Origin: Owenia fusiformis
Lineage: Eukaryota > Annelida > Polychaeta > Sabellida > Oweniidae
Direction: 5' to 3'
Assembly: GCA_903813345.2 (NCBI GenBank)
Contig: CAIIXF020000001.1
Coordinates: forward strand, 15,831,915 to 15,891,914
Length of the DNA stretch: 60,000 nucleotides
Of the stretch, positions 43,556-60,000 are shown piece after piece (positions within the stretch are counted from its first letter, which is position 1; every line of letters starts with the position of its first letter). The translations under genes and the position numbers were made by a program. Under the pieces are notes generated by a model that was not told the DNA's origin, made no database searches, and saw nothing but the letters and a program-made list of their open reading frames with translations.

Positions 43556-46252
43556 GTAAACTTACGATGTTTTCCATGAGTATATTCACGTCCGTTCAGT
43601 TTTCATAAGCGCGATGAATAATCGAATCAATTTTGACAAAAATATGAATATTATCTTACTTTTCGCCCTGTAGAACAATGATATGAGACACGTTATTCAT
43701 ATAATCAATTAATTTATTGTAAAAAATACAACCACATGTCTGAATATCAAATAGTTTGAAAATAAGTAGGTGATGTATTAAAATTCAATGAAATGTACAT
43801 TATAATAGCCGAAATGGCAGAAGACGTCTTTATATAGATAAATCATATTTCAAAAGCAGTGGATGAGTGAATTAGTCAATGCTTATTAGTGACGATATTT
43901 AGCATTTAAAGTCGGTAAGCTTTCCGTAAACATAATGTTTGACAAACATGACCATAGCTATAGCCCAACCCATAGACCATTTCCTCTTCATTTATATAAT
44001 ATAGCATTAGAAAATATTTAATCAAGAATTAAATCAAATGTGTCTAAAATCAGGAGCATGGATCTTTTATTTCTGATAGGTCATCGAAATCGGCCTCCTA
44101 TTAATTTTGTCTATATAATTTTATTATCATCATTCATTTTTATTGGGAGGTCTTTTATATACCTTTCAGGACGATAGGCTCCCTTTGGCACCATAATTTT
44201 TATTTATATACATCGATGAAATGATAATATCTCCAGTTCTATTCAGTATTTTTACACCAAATTTTGACTAGTTGTTCTAATACGATAGTCCTTACTAAAA
44301 ATGTATTTCAGTGATAAAATTCAAGGTATAGGTCCCTGGGCATAGGTAATTTTCAGTTTTCCCCTAAAAACTGCTCTTACTTATCCGTCATCAGGGCCAA
44401 CATTTTCCTCTTATATTCACGTCGGGAAATGTAACCATTGTAATGGTCTTTCTATTAATGTTACAGTATTATTTATTTATTTGTTTTTTATCAATTTATA
44501 TATTTATTTGTTTTTATCATTGGGAGGTCTCAACGAATGTCCTTTCGGTTTTTTATATAACTTATTTTGATTCAACTTTGAGTCAGATTGGTAAGAAAAC
44601 TTCTAGAGAGGACTCGGTACAGATAAAGAAAAATGTTGACGTAAATGGTCTTCTGCTGTTACAGTATATACTGGATGGGCAATAAAAAATGGGATACGTA
44701 TCAATTTTAGAATTATTACGATCACACAGATAAACACGGTAAATAAAATTCATTAAAATGGTTACATGTCTAATATGCCTCTCTATCTGTGATAATCAAT
44801 CTCAGAAAAGTCATTACTGAATAGGGTATGCCTTGTGAAAGTTTTGCAACCATTCACAGGTCATTCGAACCTTAATTTGTTTCCATAAACAATGCTTATG
44901 ATCAAGCTATGATCATAAAGTAGTTCCGTTTTTGAAATACTTCAAATACCCGATCAGCTTCCAGTGGCGGATCAAGGGGGGGGGGGGGGGCATGGGGCGG
45001 AATATCAGCCATATCCACCCGTATCACAAATACTGCACAACTAGGCCTACACTCCCCTCCATAAGTTTGGCAACCTTTTTTCCCCCATTGAACTACGTGT
45101 TAAAGCCTCTTTACCTTTGAATTTTTATTTACTTAACCTGCGATGAAAATAATTATACTATTGATGGAAACGTAATTTGACTTTAATTCCAATACCTCAA
45201 AATCCTCACAATTTTTTTCCTCAATTACATTAGGTCGAAAATTGATGATAAATTTGATGAATTTTTGAAAATCGACATTCCCATGTTAACCAATGGGAAA
45301 TGGTAGGTTTGCCGCAAGTCATATGACAGAATATCCATCTATCCGAGTCCTTGCAAAAATACGAGTTAGGCAGGCAGTTGAATTTGCTAACTTTATTTAA
45401 CAAAAAATGATATGTTTCTTCAGGTTCAACAAAGTTATAGGGCTTTACAGTCAAAATTGTTTTTCAAAAAAACTCTCCCATTGAAATAAAACAGGAGGCG
45501 AAAAATTATTTTCAAAAATGACTTTGAAGTGTAACTTTAATATTCATCAAATAAACGAAACACTTAGTGTTCAAAAAAGTTAGACAATCCAATTTTCTAT
45601 ATAAAAATATTTTTTGCTGAATCTTTTACTGAACTTGAAGATATCCTGATTTCTGGTTTGGCCCGAACCCTCCATTTTCCATTGGATTACATGGGAATGA
45701 CGATTTTCAAAAGTTCATCAAATTTATCATCAATTTCGACCTATTGTAATTGAGGAAAAAAATTGAGAAAATTTGGAGGTATTGGAAATAAAGTCAAGTT
45801 ACGTTTCCATCAATAGTATAAGTTATCATATCGCCGGTTAAGTAAATAGAAATTCAAACGTAAAGAGGCTTTAACACGTAGTTCAATGGGGGGAAAAGGT
45901 TGCCAAACTTATGGAGGGGAGTGTATGAATGTATGAATGTATCACTTGCCATCATGATTCCGCGTAACACCTATCTTCCTGTTAAGATGAAACGGGATTG
46001 TGTAATTTACCAGCCCCAGCCTGGGTGGATTTCGAACTAAGATTTAAGCAGTGATAGAGCGAGTTTAAACGTTTCAATGGGAGATATCTTGATTTGTGTC
46101 CACCCCGGGATATCTCCAAAATCAAATTCGTTCTTTGCGTACCCCAGGCATGATTGCTCTGAACGAAATGCTTGTGATACCCTGAAATAAATACGTGGCG
46201 TCTCTTTAGTTCTTCAAAATTGAAGGTTCGTCCTAGCGACGAAAAGCAAAAA
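43556..46252. other. Divergent intergenic region between grainyhead and RSPH10B
   Basis: No exon is supported. It holds a partial copy of the GGAGGCC repeat near 44094, a CAGTGGCGGATCAAGG-type start followed by a run of about 15 G at 44976-44990, and the TA-flanked foldback element at 45050-45923. Both flanking genes are transcribed away from this stretch. Confidence 0.5.
45050..45923. mobile_element. 874-bp TA-flanked foldback element
   Basis: The left end CACTCCCCTCCATAAGTTTG and the right end CAAACTTATGGAGGGGAGTG are perfect complements. Long arms (about 45050-45310 and 45670-45923) remain recognisable inverted copies. TA lies immediately outside both ends (45048-45049, 45924-45925), the duplication used by Tc1/mariner elements. 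No transposase frame is present. Confidence 0.8.
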
Positions 46253-56842
<10,590 letters not shown>

Positions 56843-58986
56843 ATTATCACTAGGTTTTGAGAAATAATGATTTTGAGTGAATGTCTGGTAAGTTTAAGAA
56901 TAAAGAATGTGATTTAATATTTTGTGTTTATAGTTTACATATATATACATGCACAATAAATTATTCAGCCATATTACTGTTTTTGGTTGTTATAAATCAT
57001 TACTTAGTCTTGTACCTGTTATAAAGTATCGAATGTCCATGAAACAAGGACGCACAAAAAATCTTATTAGATTGAAATAAAAAACAAACAGGACATGTTT
57101 TACTACATACAAGCATTTATTGCTTAAAGTATTCACATAATACACTTACATGTACGAACAAATAACGATTTTGAGTCTGTTTAATTGGCAATGTAGAATG
57201 ATCTAGAATACTAAGTACTCCAATCCTTGTTTCTCACAGATGTTCACAAATATTCAGATGTATGTTTTCCTTGTAAAGTACTTAATATTTCAACAGGCAT
57301 TAAGTTGCACAACACTAAAGTTGTACAGTTGAGTTGAGTATTGGACAGTATTTGGGAGGCATTATGCCTCATGTCATGTGTTGGAACACTTGAACACACC
57401 AATCTGGATAATTATAACATACATTCATGATAACCAAAATATATTGGATATGTCCAGATAACATTATGTACCAACAATACAACATAATTGAAAAAAATGT
57501 AAAATTAAGAAAAATTGTTGAACATATACATATGATACCAAGTAAGATCTGGAAAGAAAGGGGGGGATAATTAACTGGTGACTTTTTGACCAAAATGCAC
57601 AATGAACTCTACCTTACTATAGAATATACTAAAGTGTCACTAAGACTCCATACATTTCAGTAAATATTCCGGAGTTTGGTAAAAGTGACATAAAGGGACT
57701 CCACAAATAAATAAGCACTTACTTTTCTGTTAGAATATTGCACAGCCAAAACATGAGGCATGGAGGGGGGGGGGGCATGATATTATTACAGTTACCGGTC
57801 GGGTACATTATTAATGTTACACAATGAATACATTGTATTACGGAATTCAAGTCAATATAAAACTTGTCATATTAGAGAAATGTATGACTCAAAACCATTT
57901 TCTTTCCAGATGGTACCACTCTTTAACTTTTTACATTGTATTGGAAACATGAACAAGTGCGTCAATGGCAGACTATACCATTTAAATAAATATCTTAGAA
58001 ATAACATCATAATATTAAACAAATACATGAACTGTACAACTATGGGAATAAGAACAATTCCATATGTATCCAATCAAGCCTGATACTACCAGTAAATTAT
58101 GACGCATTATAACATTACAAAGCTTAATACGTCATCAGTATTGAGGATATAAATTAAACTTTGGAATTTTAAAAGATAACAAGATTTCATATCATACGAG
58201 CATCTGCAGATATCAATGCAGTGCGAAATGAAAGAGGTAGAGAGCAGCTTGTTTTGTACACGGTTTTGTAAATGGAGGTTATGAATTCTATACAATGTAT
58301 TGTACACGTTACACAAAATAGAAAGAATACATCATGTACAGGTACAAAGGCATTTCATTTTTAGGCAAAACATCTCATATATCCACCCCTGCTCATTTAT
58401 AAAACAATAAATTAAAATATACAACATCTCACATATACTCTCTCATATTTACAATTCGGGGATACACTATTGCAATGCCTATTCATTCATTCAAAATAAT
58501 TGCAGTATAATTGTTTCTGGTTCCACTTTGAGGGTCAGAATTGTGTATTAATTGCAATGACTTATTTGGTTGCACTAATAATATGATATATGGTTTAACA
58601 ACAAATGCCTTTTTATGTTATTATTTTCTTAACAACAGGACATGACATAACAAAAACCATTTACACATAAATACGTAGATTTTTCCACATTTTAGGGTAT
58701 ATCCACTTTAATTTGTTCAGAATAGGTTTTTTATATTTTCATATTTGATATTAAGTTTGAAAAATAATATTTTGATCGGTCTTTGTAGTTTTTCTCTTAA
58801 TTTGGGCCGAATAAAATAATTTGATATTTTGTTGATGTTTAGGCAAATTTATCATTTTGATCAATATAGCTCATCACAAATTATATGCTTTTGATCACTG
58901 TTCTTTCAAATTCCCTGATAAAACATGCTTTTTGATGATACACACTGGTTTTGGCCGATGTGGGCTTTAAATTTGACTTAATGAGA
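56843..58986. other. Convergent intergenic space and probable 3-prime UTRs
   Basis: RSPH10B and the phosphodiesterase gene converge here. The RSPH10B polyadenylation signal is at 56899. A run of about 12 G at 57764-57775 is the only striking low-complexity tract. Several open frames of 60-90 codons exist, but none has splice or family support. Confidence 0.5.
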
Positions 58987-59734
58987 TTAATCTTTTTTGT
59001 TTTCTATTGCTTTGGCACCGTTCTCAGTCTCTTTCTTTAACTTCTCTTCTTCCTTTTGTTTCTGTTCATCTACTAAAACCTTCCATTGTTTTAAATTAGT
59101 GCTGCAAGAAAAATTACCATCAGTTAAAAAATGAAGTTTGTAATGTGTCATATTACTTGATAAACACTTAAACAATTTAATATTATCATAAACATCTGGA
59201 AAATCAGATTACTCCTTTTAATTTTAGATAAAGACTATTTGAAAAATAAAGTTTCCTTATCATGTAAAAATTACTACTTCTACTTTGTTCGATGAAAAAA
59301 AGAGTTATTACTCTTGTCTCATATGGGTACAATCTTTTTGGGACACCCTGTATATGAATTCATGTAATTGGCGTTTTGTTCTGTTCAAGTTGATTTGATC
59401 ATGTTTCCCTTTCTACTGTGTCATTAAGAAAATTCCAGTTTCAATGGCAGTAATAACATCAAAGGGGATTCTCAACAATCTTGCATTCAAATCAGATTTG
59501 TCCTTTTAAAATAGTTTGTAGATATTTATTCGGAAGTCTGATTTTAAAAAGCATATTGTTTTGATAGTTCCGTATTATCTAAGTAATGCAAGTTGAGAAG
59601 TTTTATTGCTTATCATGCTTATTGAAGGTAACTGTAAAAACTTACTTAGCTCCATCCACCATTGGTTGTGTACCTGGTAGTAGGTTGGCCAGGAGCTCAT
59701 AACATGGTAGGCATATGCCAACAATGAAGCCCAC
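58987..59734 (-). CDS. Cyclic nucleotide phosphodiesterase, PDE5/6/11 class, C-terminal exons only
   Basis: Two minus-strand exons, 59734-59646 and 59101-58987, join in phase to encode the last 67 residues. The sequence VGFIVGICLPCYELLANLLP followed by a DGANTNLKQWKVLVDEQ helix matches the end of the PDE5/6/11 catalytic domain, where the conserved VGFID-IC-PLYE helix lines the nucleotide pocket. A charged Lys/Glu tail of about 25 residues ends the protein. The catalytic metal-binding motifs and the GAF domains would lie beyond the right edge of the window. These enzymes hydrolyse cGMP (PDE5, PDE6) or both cGMP and cAMP (PDE11). Which subtype this is cannot be decided from the fragment. Confidence 0.82.
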
Positions 59735-60000
59735 CTAAAATACAAGCACGGACATTAAAAAACAAATACAAATACACAAAACTAATTTCTTATAATATTT
59801 TGTTCAAGTGGATGCATCTGAAGCATTTTAGATTCTGTTCTGACAATTTATTAGTGTTAGAATATAATCAATTGATGCATATACGTTTCAATTACATACG
59901 TTTTCCTTCCAAAAGTTTGTATTCTAAGTAATTGTTAACGTAATTTTATTCATTAGTAATAGCAATCTTAAGCAATTAATCCATTCTATTCACACTTTTA

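Noticed and set aside
57369-58316. Several 60-90-codon frames after RSPH10B
   Set aside because: They lie in convergent AT-rich 3-prime sequence on both strands and have no domain or splice support.

Overview
The window is eukaryotic. It is AT-rich, its genes are split by GT-AG introns, and introns and intergenic space are full of short inverted-repeat elements and tandem repeats. Gene content (ciliary CIMIP2C, RSPH10B and LRRC74-type genes, grainyhead, a PDE5/6/11-class phosphodiesterase, an intronless GT92 glycosyltransferase) and the repeat style suggest a marine invertebrate, possibly a lophotrochozoan such as a mollusc. The species cannot be fixed from the sequence. I built the exon models by hand from splice sites, phase matching and family recognition. 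They have no transcript support.

Layout. 1.4-2.9 kb: intronless GT92 glycosyltransferase (+), followed by a 291-bp tandem duplication. 4.6-9.9 kb: CIMIP2C/FAM166C (+, 4 exons), with a tRNA-like SINE head and palindromic arrays in intron 1. 12.7-13.4 kb: intronless ORF of unknown function (+). 14.5-16.1 kb: AT-rich repeat element. 17.5-24.7 kb: LRRC74-like leucine-rich-repeat/EF-hand gene (-, 12 exons), with a minisatellite and a Crypton-like remnant in one intron. 25.6-32.4 kb: nested mobile DNA. A repeat built of about 445-bp units is interrupted by a roughly 5.4-kb unit carrying two genes in the same direction: a 4-exon chromodomain protein and an intronless transposase with the RAG1/Transib catalytic layout. 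32.9-43.3 kb: grainyhead transcription factor (-, 16 coding exons). Its introns hold several foldback elements, including a 1,484-bp element with CAC termini, a perfect 5-bp target duplication and eight copies of a 13-bp motif. 45.05-45.92 kb: TA-flanked foldback element. 46.3-56.8 kb: RSPH10B radial-spoke gene (+, 19 exons). 59.0-59.7 kb: the last two exons of a PDE5/6/11-family gene (-) that runs off the right edge.

Functional reading. CIMIP2C and RSPH10B are axonemal, so two clear ciliary genes share the window. grainyhead is separate and has a cluster of Grainyhead-type sites just upstream of its start, suggesting autoregulation. The most unusual content is the two-gene mobile unit at 26.0-30.4 kb. 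Its transposase keeps the RAG1 spacing between catalytic and zinc-binding residues, and its partner is a chromodomain protein with an intact methyl-lysine cage. That arrangement recalls RAG1 with the histone-reading PHD finger of RAG2, but uses a different reader domain.
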